From positions 62,001-126,000 of the forward strand of contig NZ_JADJCO010000003.1 in NCBI RefSeq assembly GCF_016703145.1: a DNA stretch of 64,000 bases, read 5' to 3'. The DNA comes from Ottowia sp. (GTDB lineage Bacteria; Pseudomonadota; Gammaproteobacteria; Burkholderiales; Burkholderiaceae_C). Position numbers and translations under genes: made by a program. Every line of letters begins with the position of its first letter. Position 1 is the first letter of the stretch. The notes under the pieces were generated by a model that did no database searches, was not told where the DNA came from, and was given only the letters and a program-made list of their open reading frames with translations. Shown here one piece after another: positions 8,926-17,059 of this stretch.

Positions 8926-10604
8926 CCGCTGTTGTCCCGATCGATCCCGTCACCCTTGCGGTGCTCAAGGGGCGCCTGGAGCAGATCGCCGACGAGATGG
9001 ACGCGACCCTGTACCGCAGCGCCTTCAACCCCATCATCGCCGAGGCCCACGACGCCTGCCACGGGCTGTACGACGCGCGCAGCGGCGACACGCTGGTGCA
9101 GGGCAAGTCCGGCCTGCCGGTGTTTGTGGGCGCCATGGCCTTCGCGGTGCGCGCCGCCATCCGCGCCGCCGGGCGCCACGGTGGCATGCAGCCCGGCGAC
9201 ACCTGGCTGTTCAACGACCCGTACGAGGGCGGAACCCACGCCAACGACTTCAAGCTGGTGCGCCCCATCTTCCGCGACGGCCAGCTGGTGTGCTTTATCG
9301 CGTCGGCCGCACACTGGCACGACGTGGGCGGCGCCGTGCCCGGCAACTACAACCCGGCGGCCACCGAATGCTGGCAGGAGGCGGTGCAGATCCCGCCGGT
9401 ACGCATCGTGCAGGGCGGCCAGCTCAACCCGGACGTGCTCGCCATCCTGATGGCCAACACCCGCCTGCCCGACAGCCTGTGGGGCGACCTCAACGGCCAG
9501 CTGGCCGCCCTGGAACTGGGCGAGCGCCGCCTGGCCGACCTGCTGGACGCCTACGGCGAACCCCTGGTGCTGCAGGCCCTGCAGGCGCTGCGCGAGCGTG
9601 CGCGCCGGCTGATGAGGGCCGAGATCGCGTCCCTGCCCGATGGCGCCTACGCCTTCGAGGACACGCTGGACAACGACGGCGTGACCGATGTGCCGCTGAC
9701 CATCGCGCTGGACATGACGGTGGCCGGCGAGCGGCTCACGCTCGACTTCTCGCGCAGCTCGCCCCAGTGTGCGGGGCCAGTCAACATCTCCCGCGCGACC
9801 GCCGTGGCCGCCTGCTACGTGGCGCTCAAGCACCTGTTCCCGGACGTGCCGGCCAATGCGGGCGTGCTCGATGCGGTCGACTTCGTGATGCCCGAGGGGC
9901 TGGTCATCACCGCCCAGCGCCCGCGACCGGTGGGGGGCTACACCGAAACCATCCTGCGCATGATCGACGTGGTGTTCAGCGCGGCCGCGCTGGCCGATCC
10001 CCGGCGCTCGGTAGCCCAGGCCTACGGCACCATCAACGCGCTGTCCATCGCCGGCCACCGCAGCGACGCGGCGCGCCAGGGGCAGCGCTGGGTCATGTTC
10101 AGCTTCTTCGGCGGCGGCCACGGTGCCCATGCGGGCGGTGACGGCCTGAACCACGGCAACGCGCCCATCTCCACCGCGACCATCCCGCCGCTGGAGATCC
10201 TGGAGGCCGCGTACCCGGTGCGCTTCACGCAATGGTCGCTGCGGCCCGATTCGGGTGGCGACGGCGAGCACCGCGGTGGCCTGGGTGCAATCTACGAGAT
10301 CGAGCTGCTGGAGCAGTCGGCGCAGGGTTTCATCTTCGGTGAGCGCGGGCGCGCCGCGCCCAAGGGCATTGCAGGCGGCCAGCCCGCTGCTGTCAACGTG
10401 TTCAGCTTCCACAGCGCAGGGCAGTGGCACCGCCCGCCCATGGCGTCGAAGATGCTGGGCATCCAGCTGCAGCGCGGCGACCGCGTGCGTTTGGAGACCC
10501 CGGGCGGCGGCGGCTACGGACCGCCGTCGGCCAGGCCGGCGCAGGCGCGCGAGGCCGATGTGGCCCAGGGCTACGTGAGCCGTTTGGGCGGGGAGCTGTC
10601 ATGA
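8922..10604 (+). CDS. Hydantoinase B/oxoprolinase-family protein (HyuB-like)
   Basis: 560 residues, the usual length for N-methylhydantoinase B. It opens with DPVTLAVLKGRLEQIADEMDATLYRSAFNPIIAEAHDACHGLYD. The family landmarks NDPYEGGTHANDFKLVRPIF (near 95-114), SAAHWHDVGG and GGGHGAHAGGDGLN are present. The C-terminal RLETPGGGGYG motif is at about 525-535. With the HyuA-type subunit it makes an ATP-dependent amidohydrolase that opens cyclic ureas, imides or lactams (hydantoins, 5-oxoproline, caprolactam in known members). It has 4-nt overlaps with its neighbours on both sides. The exact ring substrate cannot be read from sequence. Confidence 0.9.
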   Translation: MTAVVPIDPVTLAVLKGRLEQIADEMDATLYRSAFNPIIAEAHDACHGLYDARSGDTLVQGKSGLPVFVGAMAFAVRAAIRAAGRHGGMQPGDTWLFNDPYEGGTHANDFKLVRPIFRDGQLVCFIASAAHWHDVGGAVPGNYNPAATECWQEAVQIPPVRIVQGGQLNPDVLAILMANTRLPDSLWGDLNGQLAALELGERRLADLLDAYGEPLVLQALQALRERARRLMRAEIASLPDGAYAFEDTLDNDGVTDVPLTIALDMTVAGERLTLDFSRSSPQCAGPVNISRATAVAACYVALKHLFPDVPANAGVLDAVDFVMPEGLVITAQRPRPVGGYTETILRMIDVVFSAAALADPRRSVAQAYGTINALSIAGHRSDAARQGQRWVMFSFFGGGHGAHAGGDGLNHGNAPISTATIPPLEILEAAYPVRFTQWSLRPDSGGDGEHRGGLGAIYEIELLEQSAQGFIFGERGRAAPKGIAGGQPAAVNVFSFHSAGQWHRPPMASKMLGIQLQRGDRVRLETPGGGGYGPPSARPAQAREADVAQGYVSRLGGELS

Positions 10605-12679
10605 GCCAGGCCCCGGACAACCAGGGCGCCCGCCGCGTGGTAGGCGTGGACGTCGGTGGCACCTTCACTGACCTTTTCGTGCTTGACGAAACCAGCTCGC
10701 GGGTCGACATCGTCAAGGTGCCGTCCACGCGGGGCGAAGAGTCGGTGGGCTTCATGAACGGCATTGCCCGCGTGCTGGCCGCCGACGGCGCCAACGCGTC
10801 GGACGCTTCCAGCCTCGCCACCATCATTCACGGCACCACGGTGGGCACCAACGCGCTGCTGGAGCGCAAGGTTGCCCGCACGGGGCTGATCACCACCCGC
10901 GGTTTTCGCGACGTGCTGGAGATGCGCCGCCGCGACCGGCCCCAGACCTGGGGCTTGCGGGGCGGCTTTGACCCGCTGATCCCGCGCGATGCACGGCTGG
11001 AGGTGGACGAACGTGTGCTGGCCGACGGCAGCGTGCACACGCCGGTGGACCTGGAGCAGGTGCGCAAGGCCGCGGCCGCGCTGCTGACGCAGGGGTGTGA
11101 AGCCGTCTGCGTGTTCTTCATCAACACCTATGCCAATCCCGCCAACGAGCGGGCGGCGGTGGCAGCGGTGCGTGCGGTCTGGCCGAACGCGCACGTCACG
11201 TCCGCAGCCGAGGTGCTGCCCGAGATCCGCGAGTTCGAGCGTGCCTCCACGGCCAGCCTGAACGCGGCCCTGCAGCCGGTGGTGGGCCGCTACCTGGAAC
11301 GCCTGGACGGCGATCTGCGCGACCATGGCTTTGACGGCGAGTTGCTGATTGTGCAGAGCAACGGGGGCGTGATGTCGCGCCAGACCGCTTGCGAGCTGCC
11401 GGTGAAAACCGCGCTGTCGGGCCCCGCAGCCGGTGTGATCGCCTGCGCGGCCATGGCCACGGCGGCTGGCTATCCGGACGTGATCACCGGCGACATCGGC
11501 GGCACCTCGTTCGACGTTTCCCTGATCGCCGGCGGGCGGGCCGCGCTGGCGGCGCAGACCAGCATCGCCTTCGGCATGGTGGTGCGCTCGCCCATGATCC
11601 AGATCGAGACCATCGGCGCCGGCGGCGGCTCCATCGCCAGCGTGGACGTGGGGGGCATGCTGCAGGTGGGCCCCGAGTCGGCCGGCAGCGTGCCGGGACC
11701 GGCCTGCTACGGACGCGGCAATCAGCGCCCGACCGTCACCGATGCCAACGTGCTGCTGGGCCGCATCGCCGCCGAACGGCCGCTGGGCGGCGGTTTGCTC
11801 GGCGCGCTGGATGTGCAGAAGGCCCGCGAAGCCATCCGTCGCTTCGTGGCCGAGCCGCTGGGCATGGATGTGCTGCAGGCGGCCGAGGCCATCCTCACGG
11901 TGGCCAACGCCAAGATGGCCGGTGCGATGCGGCTGGTCTCGATCGAAAAAGGCCACGATCCGCGGCAGTTCGCCTACATGCCGTTCGGCGGTGGTGGCGG
12001 CCTGCACGTGTGCGACATGATGCGTGAGGTTGGCGTCGCCACCGGCATCGTGCCGCGCTACCCGGGCGTGACCTCGGCCCTGGGTTGCGTCATGGCCGAC
12101 ATGCGCCACGATGCGGTGCAGACGCTGAACCAGCCCCTGGCGGCGCTGGACTTCGCGCAGCTGCGTGCGCTGCGCAGCGACCTGGCCGGCCGCTGCCGCC
12201 AGCGGCTGGATTCCGCCGGCGTGCGTTTCGAGGGCGTGCGCGAAGAGATCGCGCTGGACATGCTCTACCAGGGCCAGACCCACACCGTGGCCGTGCCGCT
12301 GCAGGCGCAGGCGCTGGACGCCGCTGCGACGCAGGCCGCGTTCGAGGCCACCTACCGCGCCGAGTTCGGCCGCGTGCTCGACGGCATCCCGATCCGGGTC
12401 ATGAACCTGCGCTACGCCCTGGTGGGCGTGCGGCCCAAGTTCGACCTGACGCTGCTCGCCCCCCAGGGGGAGGGCCGCACCGAACCCTTGGGCGAACAGC
12501 CGGTGTACGTCAAAGGCCAGTGGGTGCAGGCCCTGCGCTATGACCGGCTGCGGTTGCCCGTGGGGCACCGCATCACGGGTCCGGCCATCTTCGAGCAGGC
12601 CGACACCACCGTCTGGCTGGACCCCGGCTTTGAAGCCAGTGTCGACCGGCTTGGCAACCTCATCCTGCGCCCGCTATGA
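10601..12679 (+). CDS. Hydantoinase A/oxoprolinase-family protein (HyuA-like)
   Basis: 692 residues from ATG 10601, which overlaps the HyuB-like stop. It is the ATP-binding actin-fold partner: GVDVGGTFTDLFVLDE (phosphate loop near 15-30), HGTTVGTNALLERK (near 78-91), QSNGGVMSRQTACELPVKTALSGPAAGV (near 252-280), and GDIGGTSFDVSLI (near 298-310). The order HyuB then HyuA with tight coupling argues for a working heteromer that spends ATP to open a ring amide. Acetone or acetophenone carboxylase subunits share this fold, but no third carboxylase subunit is present. Confidence 0.9.
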   Translation: MSQAPDNQGARRVVGVDVGGTFTDLFVLDETSSRVDIVKVPSTRGEESVGFMNGIARVLAADGANASDASSLATIIHGTTVGTNALLERKVARTGLITTRGFRDVLEMRRRDRPQTWGLRGGFDPLIPRDARLEVDERVLADGSVHTPVDLEQVRKAAAALLTQGCEAVCVFFINTYANPANERAAVAAVRAVWPNAHVTSAAEVLPEIREFERASTASLNAALQPVVGRYLERLDGDLRDHGFDGELLIVQSNGGVMSRQTACELPVKTALSGPAAGVIACAAMATAAGYPDVITGDIGGTSFDVSLIAGGRAALAAQTSIAFGMVVRSPMIQIETIGAGGGSIASVDVGGMLQVGPESAGSVPGPACYGRGNQRPTVTDANVLLGRIAAERPLGGGLLGALDVQKAREAIRRFVAEPLGMDVLQAAEAILTVANAKMAGAMRLVSIEKGHDPRQFAYMPFGGGGGLHVCDMMREVGVATGIVPRYPGVTSALGCVMADMRHDAVQTLNQPLAALDFAQLRALRSDLAGRCRQRLDSAGVRFEGVREEIALDMLYQGQTHTVAVPLQAQALDAAATQAAFEATYRAEFGRVLDGIPIRVMNLRYALVGVRPKFDLTLLAPQGEGRTEPLGEQPVYVKGQWVQALRYDRLRLPVGHRITGPAIFEQADTTVWLDPGFEASVDRLGNLILRPL

Positions 12680-13266
12680 AAACGGCTCTTGTCATCATCG
12701 ACCTGCAGAACGATTTCCTCGCCAGCGACGGGGCGTACGCCCGGGGTGGCTGCGCCAACCCAGAGGCGCTGCGCCTTCCCGCACGGGTGCTGCCGGTGGC
12801 GCGGGCGGTCAAGGCCGCCGGGGGCATGGTGGTGGCCAGCCAGTTCACGCTGTGGCCCGACGCCAGCGGCGAACCCATGATCTCGCCCCACCTGCAGCGG
12901 CTGCGACCCTTCCTGCGCCGGGGCGACTTTGCCCCCGGCAGCCGCGGCCAGGCGTGTGTGGACGAGTTGCAGCCGGTGATCGATGTGTGCGTGCAGAAGG
13001 TCGCCTATTCGGCCTTCTTCAACACCCAGCTCGACTGGCTGCTGCGCAAGGCCGGCGTGGGCCGCGTGGCGGTGTGCGGCATCGTCACCAACGGCGGCGT
13101 GGCCAGCTCCGTGCGCGACGCCCACATGCGGGACTACGACACCTGGGTGATCGCCGACGGCTGCGCCGCATTCAAGGCCGACGCCCACGCCACCGCGCTC
13201 AGCGACATGGCCAGCGTGGCCCGGGTGGTGGACGCCGCCACCTTCGTGCAAGAGGGGCTGGCATGA
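12676..13266 (+). CDS. Isochorismatase-fold hydrolase lacking the usual nucleophilic cysteine
   Basis: 196 residues with the isochorismatase/nicotinamidase fold. The acid residue lies in IIDLQNDF (near 7-14) and the lysine in VQKVAYSAFF (near 109-118). The third catalytic site, normally TNxCV in amidohydrolases such as nicotinamidase or maleamate amidase, reads GIVTNGGVASSVRDAH, so glycine replaces cysteine. True isochorismatases (EntB, PhzD) also work without the cysteine, as I recall. It may therefore be a non-amidase member, or inactive. It overlaps HyuA and the flavoprotein by 4 nt each, so it belongs to the same pathway. Confidence 0.8.
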   Translation: MKTALVIIDLQNDFLASDGAYARGGCANPEALRLPARVLPVARAVKAAGGMVVASQFTLWPDASGEPMISPHLQRLRPFLRRGDFAPGSRGQACVDELQPVIDVCVQKVAYSAFFNTQLDWLLRKAGVGRVAVCGIVTNGGVASSVRDAHMRDYDTWVIADGCAAFKADAHATALSDMASVARVVDAATFVQEGLA

Positions 13267-14666
13267 CGGCGCCGACCCGCGTGGTGGTGGAGCCGGGCTT
13301 CACCGCGCCGGTGCAGGTTGCGGTGCTGGTGCTCGGGGCCGGGGCTTGCGGCCTGACCGCGGCGCTGCGGCTGGCGGACCGGGGCATCGAGTGCGTGGTG
13401 GCCGAACGCGACGAACGTCCGGCGGGGTCGACCAGCCTGTCGTCCGGCTTCATCCCCGCCGCAGGCACCCGGGTGCAGCGGGCGCTGGGGGTGGACGATT
13501 CGCCCGGGCGCTTTGCCCAGGACATCCAGCACAAGGCCCACGGCACAGCGGCGCCGCACCTGGTGCAGGCCTACACCGAAGCCATCGCGCCGGCGCTGGA
13601 TTTCCTGGCCGACCGCCACGGCCTGCAATGGGAAGTGCTCGACGGCTTCCTGTACCCCGGCCACACGCGCCACCGCATGCACACCTTGCGCGAGCGCACC
13701 GGCGAGGCCCTCGTCCAGGCGCTGGCGCAGGCGCAGCAGCGCTGCGGGATCCCGTTGCTGACCCAGGCCCGCGCCAGCGAGCTCGTGGTGGACGAGGCGC
13801 AGCGCGTGTTGGGCGTGCGGCTGCAGCGGCCCGACGGCAGCCTGGAGGCGGTGGCCTGCGACGCGCTGCTGCTGGCCTGCAACGGCTATGGCGGCGCGCC
13901 GGATCTGTTGCAACGCTTCGTGCCCGAGATGGTGGCCGCCACCTTTGCCGGGCACCCGGGCAACGACGGCACGGCGGTGCGCTGGGGCGAAGCCCTGGGC
14001 GCGCGCCTGGCCGACCTGCGGGCCTACCAGGGGCACGGTTCGTGGGCGGTGCCGCACGCCGTGCTGATCACCTGGGCCCTGATGGTCGAAGGCGGCGTGC
14101 AGATCAACGCCCGGGGAGAACGCTTTCATGACGAATCGCAGGGCTATTCCGAAGCAGCGCTGCACGTCGTGGCGCAGCCCGGCGGACAGGCCTGGAACGT
14201 GTTCGACGACCCGGTGCTGGCGCTGGCGCAGGGTTTTCCGGACTTTGTCCAGGCGCAACAGGCCGGTGCCGTGCGCACCTGTGCCGATGTAGATGCGCTG
14301 GCTGCGCTGATCGGCTGCGACCCGTCCACGCTGCAGGCCACGCTGGCCGCGGTGGCACCGGACACCCCCAATTCCTTTGGTCGCTGCTTCAAGCGCGCGC
14401 TCCAGGCGCCGTTCCACGCGGTGCGGGTGACCGGTGCCCTGTTCCACACCCAGGGCGGGCTGGACGTGGACGCGCAATGCCGGGTGCTCGACGGGACCGG
14501 GCAGCCGCTGCCCAACCTGTGGGCCGCCGGCGGTGCGGCGCGAGGCGTGTCGGGCCACGATGTCAGTGGCTACCTCTCGGGCAATGGCCTGCTCAGCGCG
14601 GTGGCCGGTGGCTTCATCGCGGCCGACAGCCTGGCCCGCCAGCTGCAACCGGAGACCTCCCGATGA
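13263..14666 (+). CDS. FAD-dependent dehydrogenase of the fumarate reductase/tricarballylate dehydrogenase family
   Basis: 467 residues from ATG 13263. The N-terminal Rossmann motif is LVLGAGACGLTAALRLADRG (near 22-41) followed by ERDERPAGSTSLSSGFIPAAGT. The C-terminal FAD-closing motif is LWAAGGAARGVSGHDVSGYLSGNGLLSAVAGG. The length matches my memory of tricarballylate dehydrogenase TcuA. The family inserts or removes C=C bonds next to carboxyl or keto groups (fumarate reductase, 3-ketosteroid dehydrogenase, TcuA). Beside an aconitase-type hydratase, a likely job is making the unsaturated acid that is then hydrated. No covalent haem or signal peptide is seen, so it is probably cytoplasmic. 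Confidence 0.8.
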   Translation: MTAPTRVVVEPGFTAPVQVAVLVLGAGACGLTAALRLADRGIECVVAERDERPAGSTSLSSGFIPAAGTRVQRALGVDDSPGRFAQDIQHKAHGTAAPHLVQAYTEAIAPALDFLADRHGLQWEVLDGFLYPGHTRHRMHTLRERTGEALVQALAQAQQRCGIPLLTQARASELVVDEAQRVLGVRLQRPDGSLEAVACDALLLACNGYGGAPDLLQRFVPEMVAATFAGHPGNDGTAVRWGEALGARLADLRAYQGHGSWAVPHAVLITWALMVEGGVQINARGERFHDESQGYSEAALHVVAQPGGQAWNVFDDPVLALAQGFPDFVQAQQAGAVRTCADVDALAALIGCDPSTLQATLAAVAPDTPNSFGRCFKRALQAPFHAVRVTGALFHTQGGLDVDAQCRVLDGTGQPLPNLWAAGGAARGVSGHDVSGYLSGNGLLSAVAGGFIAADSLARQLQPETSR

Positions 14667-15541
14667 GCACCCCTTCGCTGCGTCAGCGCCTGCAGGCGCC
14701 CACGCCCTTGTTGTGCCCGGGTGTGTTCGATGCGTTCAGCGCCTTGCTGGCGCAGCAGGCAGGGTTCGAGGGGCTGTACCTCTCGGGTGCTTCGCTGGCC
14801 TACACGCGCCTGGGCCGCTCCGACATTGGCCTGACCACCTTCAGCGAGGTGCAGGACGCGCTCGCGCGCATCACCGAGCGGGTGGACTGCCCGGTCATCG
14901 TGGACGCGGACACGGGTTTTGGCAACGCGCTGAACGTGCAGCGCACCGTGCGCGGTTTCGAGCGCGCGGGCGCGGCGATGGTGCAGCTGGAGGACCAGGG
15001 CTTTCCCAAGCGTTGCGGCCACCTGGACGGCAAGACGGTAGTGCCACAGGCCGAGATGGTCGGCAAGCTCAAGGCGGCGCTGGACGCTCGCCACAGTGCC
15101 GACACCCTGGTGATGGCGCGCACCGACGCCCTGGCCATCGAAGGCTGGGACCGCACCATGGAACGGGCCGAGGCCTACCTGGCCTGCGGGGTGGATGCGC
15201 TGTTCATCGAAGCCCTGCGCAGCCCGGCGCAGCTGGCCGATGCTGCGGCCCGCTTCGCCGGGCGCATTGCGCTGCTGGCCAACATGGTCGAAGGCGGCAA
15301 GACGCCGGTGACGCCGGCCGACGAGCTGGGGCGCCTGGGCTACCGCATCGTCATCTTTCCTGGCGGCACGGTGCGCGCCATCGCGCGCACCTTGCAGGGC
15401 TATTTCGCCAGTCTCAAGGCCCACCAGACCACCGCCCCCTGGCAGGCGGACATGCTCGACTTCGACCAGCTCAACGCCCTGATCGGCACGCCGGCGCTGC
15501 TGGAGCAGGGCGCCCGCTACGATGCCGACCGTCAACCCTGA
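14663..15541 (+). CDS. Isocitrate lyase/PEP mutase-superfamily lyase (methylisocitrate or dimethylmalate lyase-like)
   Basis: 292 residues from ATG 14663, overlapping the flavoprotein stop. The superfamily signs are VFDAFSALLAQQAGFEGLYLSGAS (near 22-45), VIVDADTGFGNALNVQRTV (Mg2+-binding aspartates, near 80-98), VQLEDQGFPKRCGHLDGK (catalytic Lys-Arg-Cys-Gly-His loop, near 111-128) and RTDALA. The KRCGH loop indicates a C-C lyase rather than a phosphonate enzyme. Known relatives split 2-methylisocitrate or 2,3-dimethylmalate into a keto acid plus a smaller acid. It would be the final cleavage step of the cluster. Confidence 0.85.
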   Translation: MSTPSLRQRLQAPTPLLCPGVFDAFSALLAQQAGFEGLYLSGASLAYTRLGRSDIGLTTFSEVQDALARITERVDCPVIVDADTGFGNALNVQRTVRGFERAGAAMVQLEDQGFPKRCGHLDGKTVVPQAEMVGKLKAALDARHSADTLVMARTDALAIEGWDRTMERAEAYLACGVDALFIEALRSPAQLADAAARFAGRIALLANMVEGGKTPVTPADELGRLGYRIVIFPGGTVRAIARTLQGYFASLKAHQTTAPWQADMLDFDQLNALIGTPALLEQGARYDADRQP

Positions 15542-15551
15542 AGAGACCCCC

Positions 15552-16112
15552 ATGCCCGTGACCCAGATCACCCTGTTGCCCGGTTACAGCCCCGAGGTGC
15601 GAGAGCGGCTCGTGGCGCGCGTGTCGCACGCGGTGGCGTCGGTGATCGCCGCGCCCCCGGCGGGCATCACCACTTTCATCAACGAGGCCGCAACCTACCA
15701 GCGCGACGCCCGGGTGTTCGTCGCCGGCAACCACGCCCACCCGGTGGCCACCGAGGTGGTGAAGGCCTTCCTGGCGGCCATGCAGGCGCGCGAACTGGAC
15801 CGCGCCCAGGCGTTTCTCGCGCCAGGCTTCCAGATGCAGTTCCCCGGCGGCGTGCGGTTCACCACCCTGCAGCAGCTGGTGGACTGGGGGCGTCAGCGTT
15901 ACCGCTCGGTGGGCAAGACCTTTGAGACCTTCGACGAGGCCTGGAGCGGCACCACCAGCGTGGTGCATTGCCACGGCACCTTGTCTGGTGAATGGCCGGA
16001 CGGGCAGGCCTTTGCCGGCATCCGGTTCATCGACCGGTTCGAGGTGCAAGACGGGCTGCTGCACCGCCAGGACGTATGGAACGACTTGGGCGAGCATCGG
16101 CGCCACTCCTAG
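15552..16112 (+). CDS. Tautomerase (4-OT type) fused to a SnoaL-like domain
   Basis: 186 residues from ATG 15552. The start MPVTQITLLPGYSPEVRERLVARVSHAV matches 4-oxalocrotonate tautomerase-type domains, whose Pro-1 becomes catalytic once Met is removed. Residues 1 to about 65 form this domain. Residues about 70-186 (VKAFLAAMQARELDRAQAFLAPGFQMQFPGG to FIDRFEVQDGLLHRQDVW) look like a SnoaL/NTF2-like cone domain. It lies 10 nt after the lyase gene and is the last gene of the block. It could shift the double bond of an unsaturated keto acid or isomerise a pathway product. Both domain calls are by eye, the second less certain. Confidence 0.7.
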   Translation: MPVTQITLLPGYSPEVRERLVARVSHAVASVIAAPPAGITTFINEAATYQRDARVFVAGNHAHPVATEVVKAFLAAMQARELDRAQAFLAPGFQMQFPGGVRFTTLQQLVDWGRQRYRSVGKTFETFDEAWSGTTSVVHCHGTLSGEWPDGQAFAGIRFIDRFEVQDGLLHRQDVWNDLGEHRRHS

Positions 16113-16372
16113 CCATCCCCCATACAGTGTAGGGATCTGTAGTTATTGCGTGCGTCCTATCTGTTCTATCAACGATCTACGCGCGCAACTTTGAACAGTC
16201 AAAAGCAGGCTTCGACATAGTTGGAATGCATTTCCTTAAAAATTGCCGAAAATCTGCGCACAACCGCTGATTACGATTTAAGTAGTGAATTTGGGCGCAA
16301 CCAGCGCCGGCTGCCTGGATTCTGCAGTGCTGGGCCTTCTGAGAAGGTCCACTTGTTAAAACAACTATCAAT
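16113..16372. other. Non-coding stretch at the boundary of the catabolic block
   Basis: About 260 AT-richer bases after the last catabolic gene. No credible gene and no clear terminator with a T-run is seen. It marks the change from intact operon to insertion-sequence wreckage. Confidence 0.5.
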
Positions 16373-16489
16373 CTAGGCATGGAGCAGGCCAGGGCCCTGG
16401 ACTGTTTCGAGCGTGCCGCTGCTCTGGGCGGACCTCGGTTCGATTTGCTGAACGACCTCAAGCTTGAACTCAGTTTTGTACTTCTTCAT
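16373..16489 (-). pseudogene. IS3-type transposase OrfA scrap
   Basis: Read leftwards from ATG 16489 the sequence begins MKKYKTEFKLEVVQ, the classical start of IS3-family OrfA (helix-turn-helix DNA-binding part). It then loses similarity and stops after 38 codons. It is antisense to the first part of the longer plus-strand reading frame at 16379-17056, which means that frame's beginning is probably artificial. Confidence 0.45.
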
Positions 16490-17056
16490 GAAACCCTGAA
16501 GTTTGTCCAACTTCTGGGGGTCGATTCAGCTTGGGGTGCGGCAGAAACTTGGACTGGTTTATGCCGTAAGTCCACAAAGCTTAGGTCGGTGTCCACGGAA
16601 CCGGCAGCAGCCCAAGCCGCGCTGTCCGAGTCATACTTGGCGCTCCACTTCAGGAGCAACTTCATGGCGCCGCCACCGTCCGGAAAGACCTTCGAAGTCG
16701 TTGATGTACTCGATCTTTTCCGCAAGCTGGAGTGGGAGTGGGACCGCATGCGTGCAGTGAGCCTCCACGACTCGGGGATTGAGCGCTCGTACTTGGCGTT
16801 GAACGCCGCAATGACTGCTTGGCACATGACGGATTGGTTGTGCGCTCGCTTTGAGGCAGAGCACTACAAACGGCTTTCCAGCCACGCCAGCATTCCAATC
16901 GACAACTGCAAGGTCTTCCGGAAATGGGTCTTGGAGAACCGCTTCGTCTCGATGTGTGAGCAGATCGCGGTCGCTGGAAAGCACTTTCAGGTGGACGTTC
17001 GGCCGCACGCTGTTGATTCATCAACAATCGGAGCCAGTGATCACGTCGAAGCTTGA
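16379..17056 (+). CDS. Hypothetical protein, probably chimeric or truncated
   Basis: A 225-codon open frame of unknown function. About the first 37 codons are antisense to an IS3 OrfA scrap, so the native start is lost or lies downstream (for example Met near 16663, FMAPPPSGK). The remainder (FEVVDVLDLFRKLEWEWDRM, IERSYLALNAAMTAWHMTDWLC, CKVFRKWVLENRFVSMCEQIAVAGKHF) is rich in Trp, His and amphipathic helices like a genuine soluble helical protein. The C-terminus runs into the IS21 remnant and may be cut. No conserved enzyme motif is recognised. Confidence 0.45.
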   Translation: MEQARALDCFERAAALGGPRFDLLNDLKLELSFVLLHETLKFVQLLGVDSAWGAAETWTGLCRKSTKLRSVSTEPAAAQAALSESYLALHFRSNFMAPPPSGKTFEVVDVLDLFRKLEWEWDRMRAVSLHDSGIERSYLALNAAMTAWHMTDWLCARFEAEHYKRLSSHASIPIDNCKVFRKWVLENRFVSMCEQIAVAGKHFQVDVRPHAVDSSTIGASDHVEA

Positions 17057-17059
17057 GCC

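Noticed and set aside
10571..12568. Long minus-strand open frame of about 660 codons opposite the HyuA gene
   Set aside because: It is the antisense shadow of a strongly recognised HyuA gene. The composition is His/Arg/Gly/Ala rich without domain features.
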